Shown piece by piece: positions 29,348 to 37,955 of a DNA stretch of 64,000 nt (positions are counted from its first letter, which is position 1; the number at the start of each line of letters is the position of its first letter). The stretch spans positions 62,001 to 126,000 of the forward strand of contig NZ_RZNZ01000009.1 of NCBI RefSeq assembly GCF_008698145.1, in the 5' to 3' direction. Under the pieces are notes generated by a model. The model searched no databases. It was not told the origin of the DNA and worked only from the letters and a program-made list of their open reading frames with translations. The position numbers were made by a program, and so were the translations under genes. Source of the DNA: Bifidobacterium vespertilionis (GTDB lineage Bacteria > Actinomycetota > Actinomycetes > Actinomycetales > Bifidobacteriaceae).

Positions 29348-29554
29348 ATGGCCATCCGCGTGAATCTGGATGTCATGATGGCCAGACGCAAGATGGGCGT
29401 CAATGAATTGGCCGAGGCGATCGGCATCACCCCGGCCAATGTGTCGATATTGAAGAACGGGCGGGCCAAGGCCATTCGCTTCACCACGCTCGACGCCATC
29501 TGCCGCGCGCTCGACTGCCAGCCCGGCGACATCCTCGAGTGGGAGGCGGACTAG
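29348..29554 (+). CDS. Small XRE/YozG-type helix-turn-helix regulator
   Basis: The 68-residue protein is a single Cro/CI-type DNA-binding domain: VNLDVMMARRKMGVNELAEA, IGITPANVSILKNGRAKAIR, then FTTLDAICRALDCQPGDILE. This matches the YozG group of compact regulators that accompany DUF2975 membrane proteins. It begins immediately after the DUF2975 stop codon and ends the two-gene operon. It probably binds one or more of the palindromes at 28666-28748 to regulate its own operon and perhaps the divergent DUF4173 gene. Confidence 0.87.
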   Translation: MAIRVNLDVMMARRKMGVNELAEAIGITPANVSILKNGRAKAIRFTTLDAICRALDCQPGDILEWEAD

Positions 29555-29589
29555 GCCCTGCGCCCGCCCGCCGCGCTATGCCCGCCGCC

Positions 29590-31041
29590 CTACGCCTGAC
29601 GCTCCCGGCAGGTCTGGCCGAGCCGGCGGGCCAGTGCGGTCGTGTCCAGCAGCTCGTCCAGCTGCTCGGCGGGCAGATCGGTGCGCTCGCCGGCCACCTC
29701 GCGCACGGTCCTGCCGGACTCGGCGGCCTCCTTGGCGATGTCCACCGAGCGTTCGTAGCCGATCAGCGGGTTGAGCGCGGCGGAGATGGACGGCGAGGAT
29801 GCGGCGTACCGGCGGCCGATCTCCTTGTTGACGGTGATGCCCTCCACGCAGCGCTCGCGGAACATGACCATGGCGTTGGTCAGCAGATCGATGCCCTTGA
29901 GCAGCTCGTGGATGATCACGGGGTCGAAGGCGTTGAGCTGCAGCTGGCCTTCGGAGGCCGCCCACGTGACCGTGGTGTCCATGCCGAAGACGCGGAAGCA
30001 CACCTGGTCCACGCATTCGGGGATCACCGGGTTCACCTTGCCCGGCATGATGCTGCTGCCGGCCTGGCGCGGCGGCACGTTGAGGTCGTTGAAGCCGTCG
30101 TGCGGGCCGGAGTTGAGCAGGCGTAAATCGTCCGCGGCCTTCTTCAAATGGATGGCGAGGTTCTTGGCGGTTTGGGAGACGGCGATGTAGGCGCTCATGT
30201 CCGTCATGGCGGCGATCGGATCCGGCGCGGCGGTGATCGGCAGTCCGGTGATGCGCGCCAGATGCTCGGTGGCGGCCTTGCGGAAGCGCAGATCCGCACA
30301 GATGCCGGTGCCGATGGCCGTGGCACCCAGATTGAGGCTCATGAGCAGCGGCACAACGCGTTCGAGCGCCGCGGTGTCCGCCTTGAGGAAGCTGGCGAAG
30401 GCGTGGAATTCCTGGCCGTACGTCATGGGCACGGCGTCCTGCAGCTGCGTGCGGCCGATCGTCACATCGTCGGCGTGCCGGTCCGCAAGGTCGTGGAAGG
30501 ACTGTGCGAGTTTCCTGGTCTCCTCCGCCAGCGGGCCGATCGCGTCGATCAGTGCGAGCTTGCAGGCGGCCGGGTACGTGTCGTTGGTGGACTGGGAGTG
30601 GTTGACGTCGTCGTTGGGGTGGATGTAATGGTAGTCGCCGCGCTGGTGGCCGGCGATCTCCAGCGCGCGGTTGGCGATCACCTCGTTGGCGTTCATGTTC
30701 GTGGAGGTGCCGGCGCCGCCCTGCAGCACGTCCACGGGGAACTGGTCGAGCAGCTTGCCCGATTCGATCTCCTGGCACGCGGCGACGATCGCGCGCGCCT
30801 TGTCGTGGGGGAGCAGGCCTATCTCCTCGTTCGCCTCCGCGCAGGCGCGCTTGACGGTCGCGTAGGCGCGCACGAGTTGGGGATGCGAGGAGTCCGGCAG
30901 ACCGGACACCGTGAAGTTGCCGATCGCGCGCTGCGTGTGGATGCCCCAGTAGACGTTCGCGGGCACCTCGAGTTCGCCGATGCAGTCATGCTCGAGACGG
31001 GTGGGGCCCGTGACGGGCGCCGGCTTGATGTATGTGTTCAT
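29590..31041 (-). CDS. aspA: Aspartate ammonia-lyase (aspartase)
   Basis: The 483-residue enzyme reversibly deaminates L-aspartate to fumarate and ammonia. It belongs to the fumarase/aspartase superfamily, whose signature is present as SSIMPGKVNPVIPE. The blocks DQFPVDVLQGGAGTSTNMNA and NEVIANRALEIAGHQRGDY, and GRTQLQDAVPMTYGQEF, match aspartase better than fumarase. ATG 31041 has AAAGGA at a good distance; upstream in-frame ATGs lack one. It is divergent from an MFS carrier, separated by 178 bases with two small palindromes. Fumarase is the main alternative identity. Confidence 0.88.
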   Translation of the reverse strand: MNTYIKPAPVTGPTRLEHDCIGELEVPANVYWGIHTQRAIGNFTVSGLPDSSHPQLVRAYATVKRACAEANEEIGLLPHDKARAIVAACQEIESGKLLDQFPVDVLQGGAGTSTNMNANEVIANRALEIAGHQRGDYHYIHPNDDVNHSQSTNDTYPAACKLALIDAIGPLAEETRKLAQSFHDLADRHADDVTIGRTQLQDAVPMTYGQEFHAFASFLKADTAALERVVPLLMSLNLGATAIGTGICADLRFRKAATEHLARITGLPITAAPDPIAAMTDMSAYIAVSQTAKNLAIHLKKAADDLRLLNSGPHDGFNDLNVPPRQAGSSIMPGKVNPVIPECVDQVCFRVFGMDTTVTWAASEGQLQLNAFDPVIIHELLKGIDLLTNAMVMFRERCVEGITVNKEIGRRYAASSPSISAALNPLIGYERSVDIAKEAAESGRTVREVAGERTDLPAEQLDELLDTTALARRLGQTCRERQA

Positions 31042-31112
31042 GGATGGTCCTTTGCTCGGTGCTTGTGGCATGTATGTCTCCATCTTCTCCCGTTTGGCCC
31101 AGGCTCGCCATA

Positions 31113-31190
31113 ATTCGCTGATCGCGAATCGGCGTGTTGCGATGCCGCGTCGTTTGTCGGCGTTCGCGGTTAGCTTGTGTACGTTCGTAC
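31113..31190. promoter_or_regulatory. Two palindromes between aspA and the MFS gene
   Basis: ATTCGC-N5-GCGAAT at 31113-31129 and GTACG-TT-CGTAC at 31179-31190 are perfect dyads in the divergent intergenic region. Either could be an operator; no regulator gene is adjacent. Confidence 0.4.
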
Positions 31191-31219
31191 GTGATATTCG
31201 CAATCAAGGAGGATTCTTC

Positions 31220-32422
31220 GTGGCCAGTCTGCTGCTCGCCGTGATCTACCTCGCCTTCATCAGTCTTGGACTGCCCGATGCCCTGCTCGGCGCCGCATGG
31301 CCCACGATGAGCCGGGATCTGGGGGCCCCGGTCTCCTGGATGGGCGGCATCTCGATGGTGATCTCCGCCTGCACGATCGTCTCCGCGCTGCTGAGTGACC
31401 GCGTGACCCTTCGCTTCGGCGCCGGCCGCGTCACCGCCGTGTCCGTGGGGCTCACCGCCGCCGCGCTGTACGGCTTCTCCGTGGCGCCCAATTACTGGAC
31501 GCTGATCGCCATCGCCGTGCCCTATGGTCTGGGCGCGGGCGGCGTGGATGCGGCGCTCAATAACTATGTGGCCATCCATTACGAAAGTCGCCACATGAGC
31601 TGGCTGCACTGCATGTGGGGCGTGGGCGCCTCGATCGGCCCCTATGTGATGGGCTTTGCCCTCTCCGGCGGCCAGGGCTGGGGCTGGGGATACCGATACA
31701 TCGCCATCCTGCAGGTTGCGCTGACGGTCGTGATCGTGCTGAGCCTGCCGCTGTGGAAGTCGCGCGCGGTCGCCGGAGCTGCGGACGGCGGCGTGTCTGC
31801 GTCCGGGTCGGCCGGTGATGGCGCCTCGGCGCCCGCCCGCAAGCCGCTTGGCCTCAAGGGTGTGCTGGCAATCCGCGGGGCCAAGGAGATCCTCATCATG
31901 TTCTTCTGCTACTGCGCGATCGAGTCGACCGCCGGCCTGTGGGCCAGCAGCTACATGGTGATCCACGAGGGCGTGGACCGCACCGCCGCCGCCAGTCTGG
32001 CCAGCCTGTTCTATGTGGGCATCACCGTGGGCCGGGCGCTGAGCGGCTTCATGACCATGCGGTTCGATGATCCCACCATGATCCGCATCGGCCAGGTGGT
32101 GCTGGTCGTGGGCGTGATCCTGATCGCATTGCCGCTGCCCGGCATCTGGGGCACGGTCGCCGGTCTGGTGACCGTGGGCCTGGGCTGCGCGCCCATCTAT
32201 CCGTGCGTCATCCACTCCACGCCCGCGTACTTCGGCGAGGAGAACTCGCAGGCGATCGTGGGCGTGCAGATGGCCAGCGCCTATGTGGGTTCGCTGGCCA
32301 TGCCGCCGCTGTTCGGACTCATCGCCCAGTATATGACGATCTCCCTATACCCGTTCTACCTGTTGGCATTCCTGGTCCTGATGGTCTGGATGCACGAGCG
32401 CCTGCGCGTCAAGCGGGGGTGA
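31220..32422 (+). CDS. Major facilitator superfamily transporter
   Basis: This 400-residue permease has about twelve membrane helices and a cytoplasmic central loop (around residues 185-215) rich in Ala, Gly and Ser. It opens directly with a membrane helix (ASLLLAVIYLAFISLGLPDA), and YVAIHYESRHMSWLHCMWGV is typical of the FucP/sugar-permease-like branch of MFS proteins. Substrate cannot be deduced. GTG 31220 was chosen because AAGGAGG lies at 31206-31212; the open frame upstream overlaps the aspA start. Being divergent from aspA it may be linked to dicarboxylate or amino-acid metabolism, but the family resemblance suggests sugars. Confidence 0.83.
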   Translation: MASLLLAVIYLAFISLGLPDALLGAAWPTMSRDLGAPVSWMGGISMVISACTIVSALLSDRVTLRFGAGRVTAVSVGLTAAALYGFSVAPNYWTLIAIAVPYGLGAGGVDAALNNYVAIHYESRHMSWLHCMWGVGASIGPYVMGFALSGGQGWGWGYRYIAILQVALTVVIVLSLPLWKSRAVAGAADGGVSASGSAGDGASAPARKPLGLKGVLAIRGAKEILIMFFCYCAIESTAGLWASSYMVIHEGVDRTAAASLASLFYVGITVGRALSGFMTMRFDDPTMIRIGQVVLVVGVILIALPLPGIWGTVAGLVTVGLGCAPIYPCVIHSTPAYFGEENSQAIVGVQMASAYVGSLAMPPLFGLIAQYMTISLYPFYLLAFLVLMVWMHERLRVKRG

Positions 32423-32531
32423 GCCGGGCGGGGCGGCCTCGATTTGGGCCGTTCGGCTTCGGTTCCGTTCGGGTGCGGCGTGCTCCGCGTGTTTCGTGTT
32501 GTCTGCACCGGTTTTGTCCGCACTTGGCGGC

Positions 32532-35500
32532 ATGATCGAACATATGTACGATTGCTTGAGCCTGTTCGCGGAACCCACCCGGGTGTGGTTCGAGCATGTC
32601 TTCGATGCGCCCACCGAAGCGCAGCGACTGGCGTGGCCGGCCATCAGGTCGGGGCGGAACGTGCTGGTGATCGCGCCCACAGGTTCGGGCAAGACGCTGG
32701 CCGCGTTCCTGTCCGCCATCGACCGGCTCATGGCGGGGGATGCGACCGCGGGGCCGAACAAGCGCGTCGCCAAGGGCGTCAGGGTACTCTATGTGTCGCC
32801 GCTCAAGGCACTGGCCGTGGATGTGGCCAAGAACCTCGAGCGTCCGCTCGAAGGCATCGCGGCCCAATGCGAGGCCATGGGTCTCAAGTCGCCTGCCATC
32901 CGCGTGGCCACGCGCAGCGGGGACACCGCTCCCAAGGAGCGGCGGGCCATCGCATCCCATCCGCCGGATATTCTGGTGACCACGCCGGAGTCCTTGTATC
33001 TGCTGCTCACCTCCAAGGCCCGCCGCATCCTCGCCACCGTGGACACGGTGATCGTGGACGAGGTGCATGCGCTCGCCGGCGGCAAGCGGGGGGCGCATCT
33101 GGCGCTCAGTCTGGAACGTCTGGAGGATCTGGCGGGCCGTCCCATCCAGCGCATCGGTTTGTCCGCCACGGTCAATCCGACTGCCGAAGCAGCCCGGTTT
33201 CTGGGCGGCGCCCGGCCCGTGGAAGTGGTGGATCCGGGCACGCATCCGGACATGGATCTGAAGGTGGTTGAGCCGCTGGAGAACATGCGGGACCTTCAGT
33301 CGGCGAATGTGTCGAACCGGGCTGGCGGCGCGGACCTGGGCGGCTCGCGGGGGATGCCCGCACCCCGGATCAGCGGTGTCACGCCGGCCATGCAGCGGCT
33401 CGCCGAGCGCAAGGGCATCGCGCCGGAAAGCGTCGGGTCCACGGCTGTCACCGGCGCCGCGGGGGACCGCGCGGTCGGCTCGATCTGGCCGGTCGTGGAA
33501 CGCAGCGTGCTGGACGAGGTGCTCGCGCACCGCACTACGCTGGTGTTCGTCAACTCGCGTGGACTGGCGGAGCGGCTCACGGCCCGTCTCAACGACCTCT
33601 ACGCGGACGGTCGCGGGCATGGGGCCGAAAAGGGCTCGCCGGAGGGGCGCGAGGGATTCGCCGGGCATTATGATTCGGTCGTCGGCTCGACCACCATGCT
33701 TGTGGGGGATCACGGCCCTGAGGACACCATCGCCATGGCCCATCACGGGTCCGTGTCCAAGGATCGGCGCAAGCAGATCGAGGAGCGGCTCAAGCGCGGC
33801 CAGCTCAGATGCGTGGTGGCCACCAGCAGCCTTGAGCTCGGCATCGACATGGGATCGGTGGATCTGGTCATCCAGATCGCCCCGCCGCTGTCCGTATCCT
33901 CCGGGCTGCAGCGCGTCGGGCGGGCCGATCATCGCGTCGGTGGCGTGTCCCATGCCCTGTTCTATCCGCTCACCCGCGAACAGATCATCGGCGTGGCCGC
34001 CAGCATCGAAAGCATGAGGGCGGGCGCTCTGGAGCCGCTGTCCGTTCCTCGCAACCCGCTGGACGTTCTGGCCCAGCAGACTGTGGCCGCCGCGGCCATG
34101 GGGGATCTCAAACCGGACGACTGGTACGCGACGGTCCGGCGCGCCGCCCCGTTCGCCGAATTGGACCGGGATATGTTCGACGCGGTGCTGGGCATGATGA
34201 CCGGGGCCTACAACAGCGAGGACTTCTCCGCGTTCCGCCCTCCGCTGGCATGGAACCGGGAGGACAACATCATCTCCGCGCGGCCGGGTGCGCAACGGCT
34301 CGCCGTCACCAGCGGCGGCACCATCCCGGACCGCGGCCTGTACACGGTCGTCCTGCCTCAGGCTGATTCCGGACCGGGGCCCAGACGCGTGGGCGAATTG
34401 GACGAGGAGATGGTCTACGAATCGCGCGTCGGCGATGTGATCACGCTGGGCACCTCCACATGGCAGATCCAGGAGATCACGCGCGACCGGGTGGTGGTGA
34501 CGCCCGCACCCGGCCGCACCGCCCGTCTGCCGTTCTGGCATGGCGATGAGGGCGGCAGGGACGCCGGATTCGGCCAGCGGAAGGGCGCGTTCATACGCGA
34601 GATCGCGGCCGGGCTGGAAGCGGGCGGTTCTGGAACGGATGGGCTGGAAGCGGGCGGGCCGGCGGCGGTCGGTTCTGGAACGGACGGTTTGGGAAGGTCC
34701 GGTGCGGAGCCGGGCAATCCCCGCTTCAACGCGGAAACCAAGCGACGGCTGCGCGCGGATGGTCTTGACGGCAACGCCATCGGGAATTTGGCCCGTCTGC
34801 TGGCCGAGCAGCGGGCCAGCACCGGTGAGGTGCCGTCGGATCGCCGGATCGTCATCGAGCGCTGCCCCGATGAGGAGGGCGATTGGCGGATCATCATCCA
34901 TTCGCCGTATGGCCGCCGCATCCACGAGCCGTGGGCCATGGCCATCACCACCAGACTCAAGCAGCGCTATGGGTTCGACGGCCAGGCCTATGCGGCGGAC
35001 GATGGCATCATCCTGCGGCTGCCGGACGGGGACGGTTCCATTCCCATCCGGGACCTGGTGCGCTTCGATCCGGACGAGCTGCAACGGCTGGTGGAGACCC
35101 AGGTGGGCGAAAGCGTGCTGTTCGCCGCCCGATTCCGCGAATGCGCCGCGCGATCGCTGTTCCTGCCGCGCACCGATCCGGGCCGCCGCGTGCCCCTGTG
35201 GCAGCAGCGCCTGCGGTCCGCCCAGCTGCTCGCCGCCGCGCGCACCCGGCATAATTTCCCACTCCTGCTGGAGACCGCGCGCGAATGCCTGCGGGACGTG
35301 TACGATCTGCCCGCCCTGCGTCGGCTCATGACCGATCTCAACGCCGGGACCATCGCACTGGATGATGTGACCACCGAAATTCCCTCGCCTTTCGCCGAAA
35401 ACCTGCTGTTCGGTTTCGTGGGGGCCGTCATGTACCAGTACGATGTGCCGCAGGCGGAGCGCAGCGCCCAGCTGCTGTCCGTGGACCCGGATGTGCTGGA

Positions 35501-37331
35501 GAAGCTGCTTGGCGGCACGGATATGTCCGCCGTGCTGGATCCGGACGTGATTCGGGACGTGGAGCGGGAGCTGGGGGAGCGCACCTTCTGGAACGATCTG
35601 GACGCCGGTGACGTGATGGGTCGCGTGACCCGCTACGCCAAAACCCATGGCCCGTTCACGGCCGAGCGGATGGTGGCCGATCTGAACATCCCCGTCACCG
35701 ACGCCGTGCATGCGCTGGATGAGCTCAAGGCGTCCGGCCAGCTCATAAGCGGAACGTTCGTCGCCGATCATGCCGATGGGATGCCGGACGGTTCGGCGGC
35801 CACGCAGTGGCTGCATCGCGAGGTGTTTCGCCGCATACGGGCGCGATCGCTCTCCAAGGCGCGCAAGGCCATCAAACCGGTCGAACCGGCCGTCTATCAG
35901 GCGTTTCTGCTGGATCGCCAAGGCGTCGGGCCGGTGGGCGGCGAACATCATCGCGGTCTGGATGGGCTGATGCGCGTCATCGAGCAGCTCGACGGACTGG
36001 CCCTGCCCGCCTCGGTGTGGGAGCGCGATGTATTCCCCTCGCGCGTGGGCGACTACACCCCATCCATGCTCGACGAACTGTTGGCTGGGGGAGAAGCGGT
36101 GTGGGTCGGCTCCAAACCCGGCGACGGCAAGGCGAACGAGCCCGGGAGCATCTCCTTCAGCCCCGCCGATTCCGCATTGCTGGAGCCGGCCGGTGTGCTT
36201 TCGGGGGATGCGCCGGAGGATGCCGCCCCCACCATTCCGGAGGCGATTCTTGCCGTGCTCGCGCCCGGAGGCGCCTACCATGCCACGCAGCTGGCGTCGA
36301 TGGCCCGCGAACGGTGGCAGGGGGCCGCCGGCAATGAGATGGTGGATCCGGAGACCGGGGAGATTGTGCCGCCGTCATGGTCGCAGGACCAGTTCGAGGA
36401 GGCTCTGTGGTCGCTGGTCTGGCAGGGCAAGGTGACCAACAGCTCCTTTGCGCCGGTGCGGGCGTTGCAGACGGGCGGGCGGACGGTTCGGACGCCGGCC
36501 AGGGCATCCCGTCGGCGCATCCGCGTGCAGGTTTCGCTGCCCATGACGTTGGGTGGACTATGGTCGGCCGTGGGGAGTGGGATGGGTGTCGATGGTGTGG
36601 AGAGCGATCCTGCGAAAGCGCTGTCCGATGAGTCCGCGGGAATCTCATCGCCCGAACAGCGGTTGGTGGCTCAGGTGGAGGTTCTGCTTGACCGGTACGG
36701 GGTCATCGCCGCGCCGCTGGTGGACAGGGAGTCGGTGCCGGGAGGGTTCTCCGCCCTGTATCCGGTGCTCAGACGCATGGAGGAACACGGTTCGCTGGTG
36801 CGTGGCATGTTCGTGAAGGGGTTCGGCGCGGCGCAGTTCGCCGCCAGAGACACGGTGGACGCGCTCAGGGACGCCGGCCAATGGCACAGCCAGTCCGATG
36901 TGGCGATCGACGTCACCGATCCCGCAAATCTCACCGGCGCGGCGATCGACTGGCCTCGGGCCTACGGCGTGGCTGAGGCCGGTGACGCGACGGAAACCAG
37001 CGCGAACGGGACGACCGGCAAACCTGCCAAGCCGATCCGTCGCGCCGGCTCGCTGGTGGTGCTTGCCCATGGCGAGCCGGTGGTCTACGCAGCGCCCCGC
37101 AGCCATCGGCTCACGGCTTTCGATCGTGATGAGGCCGTGATGCGCCCGGCCCTGACCGAACTCGCGTACACGCTGCGGCGCAGATCATCCTCCGAAGGGC
37201 CGGGATCACGATCGGGAGTCACCTTCTGCGATCTCAACGGTGAACCGCTCACCCGGCGCGGCGATGCCATGCGCATCCTGCACGCCGCCGGATTCACCCC
37301 CTGCCCGCAAGGCATGAAGCTGTACCAGTAG
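32532..37331 (+). CDS. lhr: Lhr-type large ATP-dependent helicase
   Basis: This very large protein (1599 residues) is an Lhr-family superfamily-2 helicase, a DNA repair 3'-5' translocase. Motif I is APTGSGKT near residue 46, motif Ia region is LYVSPLKALAVDVAKNL, motif II is VIVDEVHALAGGKRGAHLAL (DEVH), III is SAT, IV-VI are VFVNSRGLAERLTARL, ATSSLELGIDMGSVDLVIQI and GLQRVGRADHR. The second half is the Lhr core extension and C-terminal Lhr-CTD. A Gly/Glu/Asp-rich duplicated stretch (GLEAGGSGTDGLEAGG, about residues 695-730) lies in a loop. ATG 32532 is the first plausible start; a downstream ATG at 32544 is possible. It is preceded by no clear promoter and follows the MFS gene by 109 bases. 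Confidence 0.92.
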   Translation: MIEHMYDCLSLFAEPTRVWFEHVFDAPTEAQRLAWPAIRSGRNVLVIAPTGSGKTLAAFLSAIDRLMAGDATAGPNKRVAKGVRVLYVSPLKALAVDVAKNLERPLEGIAAQCEAMGLKSPAIRVATRSGDTAPKERRAIASHPPDILVTTPESLYLLLTSKARRILATVDTVIVDEVHALAGGKRGAHLALSLERLEDLAGRPIQRIGLSATVNPTAEAARFLGGARPVEVVDPGTHPDMDLKVVEPLENMRDLQSANVSNRAGGADLGGSRGMPAPRISGVTPAMQRLAERKGIAPESVGSTAVTGAAGDRAVGSIWPVVERSVLDEVLAHRTTLVFVNSRGLAERLTARLNDLYADGRGHGAEKGSPEGREGFAGHYDSVVGSTTMLVGDHGPEDTIAMAHHGSVSKDRRKQIEERLKRGQLRCVVATSSLELGIDMGSVDLVIQIAPPLSVSSGLQRVGRADHRVGGVSHALFYPLTREQIIGVAASIESMRAGALEPLSVPRNPLDVLAQQTVAAAAMGDLKPDDWYATVRRAAPFAELDRDMFDAVLGMMTGAYNSEDFSAFRPPLAWNREDNIISARPGAQRLAVTSGGTIPDRGLYTVVLPQADSGPGPRRVGELDEEMVYESRVGDVITLGTSTWQIQEITRDRVVVTPAPGRTARLPFWHGDEGGRDAGFGQRKGAFIREIAAGLEAGGSGTDGLEAGGPAAVGSGTDGLGRSGAEPGNPRFNAETKRRLRADGLDGNAIGNLARLLAEQRASTGEVPSDRRIVIERCPDEEGDWRIIIHSPYGRRIHEPWAMAITTRLKQRYGFDGQAYAADDGIILRLPDGDGSIPIRDLVRFDPDELQRLVETQVGESVLFAARFRECAARSLFLPRTDPGRRVPLWQQRLRSAQLLAAARTRHNFPLLLETARECLRDVYDLPALRRLMTDLNAGTIALDDVTTEIPSPFAENLLFGFVGAVMYQYDVPQAERSAQLLSVDPDVLEKLLGGTDMSAVLDPDVIRDVERELGERTFWNDLDAGDVMGRVTRYAKTHGPFTAERMVADLNIPVTDAVHALDELKASGQLISGTFVADHADGMPDGSAATQWLHREVFRRIRARSLSKARKAIKPVEPAVYQAFLLDRQGVGPVGGEHHRGLDGLMRVIEQLDGLALPASVWERDVFPSRVGDYTPSMLDELLAGGEAVWVGSKPGDGKANEPGSISFSPADSALLEPAGVLSGDAPEDAAPTIPEAILAVLAPGGAYHATQLASMARERWQGAAGNEMVDPETGEIVPPSWSQDQFEEALWSLVWQGKVTNSSFAPVRALQTGGRTVRTPARASRRRIRVQVSLPMTLGGLWSAVGSGMGVDGVESDPAKALSDESAGISSPEQRLVAQVEVLLDRYGVIAAPLVDRESVPGGFSALYPVLRRMEEHGSLVRGMFVKGFGAAQFAARDTVDALRDAGQWHSQSDVAIDVTDPANLTGAAIDWPRAYGVAEAGDATETSANGTTGKPAKPIRRAGSLVVLAHGEPVVYAAPRSHRLTAFDRDEAVMRPALTELAYTLRRRSSSEGPGSRSGVTFCDLNGEPLTRRGDAMRILHAAGFTPCPQGMKLYQ

Positions 37332-37344
37332 CCCGAAGCGACTT

Positions 37345-37478
37345 CGTCATCCTGAGCGAAGTGAAGGATCCTTAACGTTGTGCGAAATATTAAGGATCCT
37401 TCGGCTCCGGCCTTCGGTCTTCGCTCAGGATGACAAAGAACGACTTTCTCGTCATCCTGAGCGAAGCGAAGGATCCTT
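37345..37478. repeat. Three copies of the GTCATCCTGAGCGAAGCGAAGGA-type repeat
   Basis: Copy 1 (37345-37373) and copy 3 (37450-37478) are direct. Copy 2 (37391-37434) is inverted and carries a 15-base insertion of CTTCGG/CCGG type in its middle. The core is GTCATCCTGAGCGAAG, then CGAAGGATCCTT. Copies 1 and 2 can form one long hairpin just after the lhr stop, which may act as its terminator. Very similar sequences are known to me from many unrelated bacterial genomes as dispersed intergenic repeats. Confidence 0.85.
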
Positions 37479-37549
37479 CTTCATTGCGCATTGGCCATCC
37501 GCTCACCGGCATCATGGCTGGTATAACAGGATCCGGAAAGGATTCAACC

Positions 37550-37849
37550 ATGTCATTGACAAGCGAACAGAAGGCGGCGACGATCCGCGAGTTCCGCGAG
37601 AACATGCGTCGGTTGGGGCTCACCGTCGATCAGATCGGCGAGCACTTTGGTGTGAATGGCAGCGCCGTCGAGCGGATCATCGATCTCAAGAGCGGCGTGC
37701 TGGAATACCCGTGGATCGTGCGCGGCTATCTCATCGATCTGGCCCGTGAGCGTAACATCGAACTCACGCCGTTCACCGCGCTCAAGGGCGACCCGCACAG
37801 CTACTGGTTCCTGAGCGACGCGGTCCTCGACGCCGGAACCATCGATTGA
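37550..37849 (+). CDS. DUF2316 family protein
   Basis: The 99-residue protein fits the DUF2316 family. It starts SLTSEQKAATIREFRENMRR, followed by a helix-turn-helix-like segment LTVDQIGEHFGVNGSAVERI, and ends with the conserved LTPFTALKGDPHSYWFLSD. The central part suggests weak DNA-binding ability, but the function of the family is unknown. ATG 37550 follows GGAAAGGA. The frame remains open upstream into the repeat copies, but no ribosome-binding site is seen there. It is convergent with parC and ends at an exceptionally long perfect hairpin. Confidence 0.84.
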   Translation: MSLTSEQKAATIREFRENMRRLGLTVDQIGEHFGVNGSAVERIIDLKSGVLEYPWIVRGYLIDLARERNIELTPFTALKGDPHSYWFLSDAVLDAGTID

Positions 37850-37864
37850 TCCTAATAAGGCATC

Positions 37865-37945
37865 AGCGCACAAAGCGGAACGTTTGGTTCGTTTTCGGCC
37901 CCTCAACAAGCTCAAAAACGAACCAAACGTTCCGCTTTGTGCGCT
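37865..37945. terminator. 31-bp perfect inverted repeat between DUF2316 gene and parC
   Basis: Positions 37865-37895 and 37915-37945 are exact reverse complements (31 bp) around a 19-base loop. The outermost bases are AGCGCACAAAGCGGAACG. It lies between convergent genes, with TTTT at the inner edge of the left arm and none after the right. It is probably a bidirectional terminator, although the perfect long stem is unusual. Confidence 0.75.
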
Positions 37946-37955
37946 GGCAGCACCG

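Noticed and set aside
32409..36281. Very long open frame (about 1290 codons) on the minus strand opposite lhr
   Set aside because: It is a shadow of the Lhr helicase gene. Composition is Arg/His/Gly-rich without any recognisable domain.
37430..37549. N-terminal extension of the DUF2316 protein
   Set aside because: The extension translates a dispersed intergenic repeat copy. ATG 37550 has a good ribosome-binding site and matches the family start.
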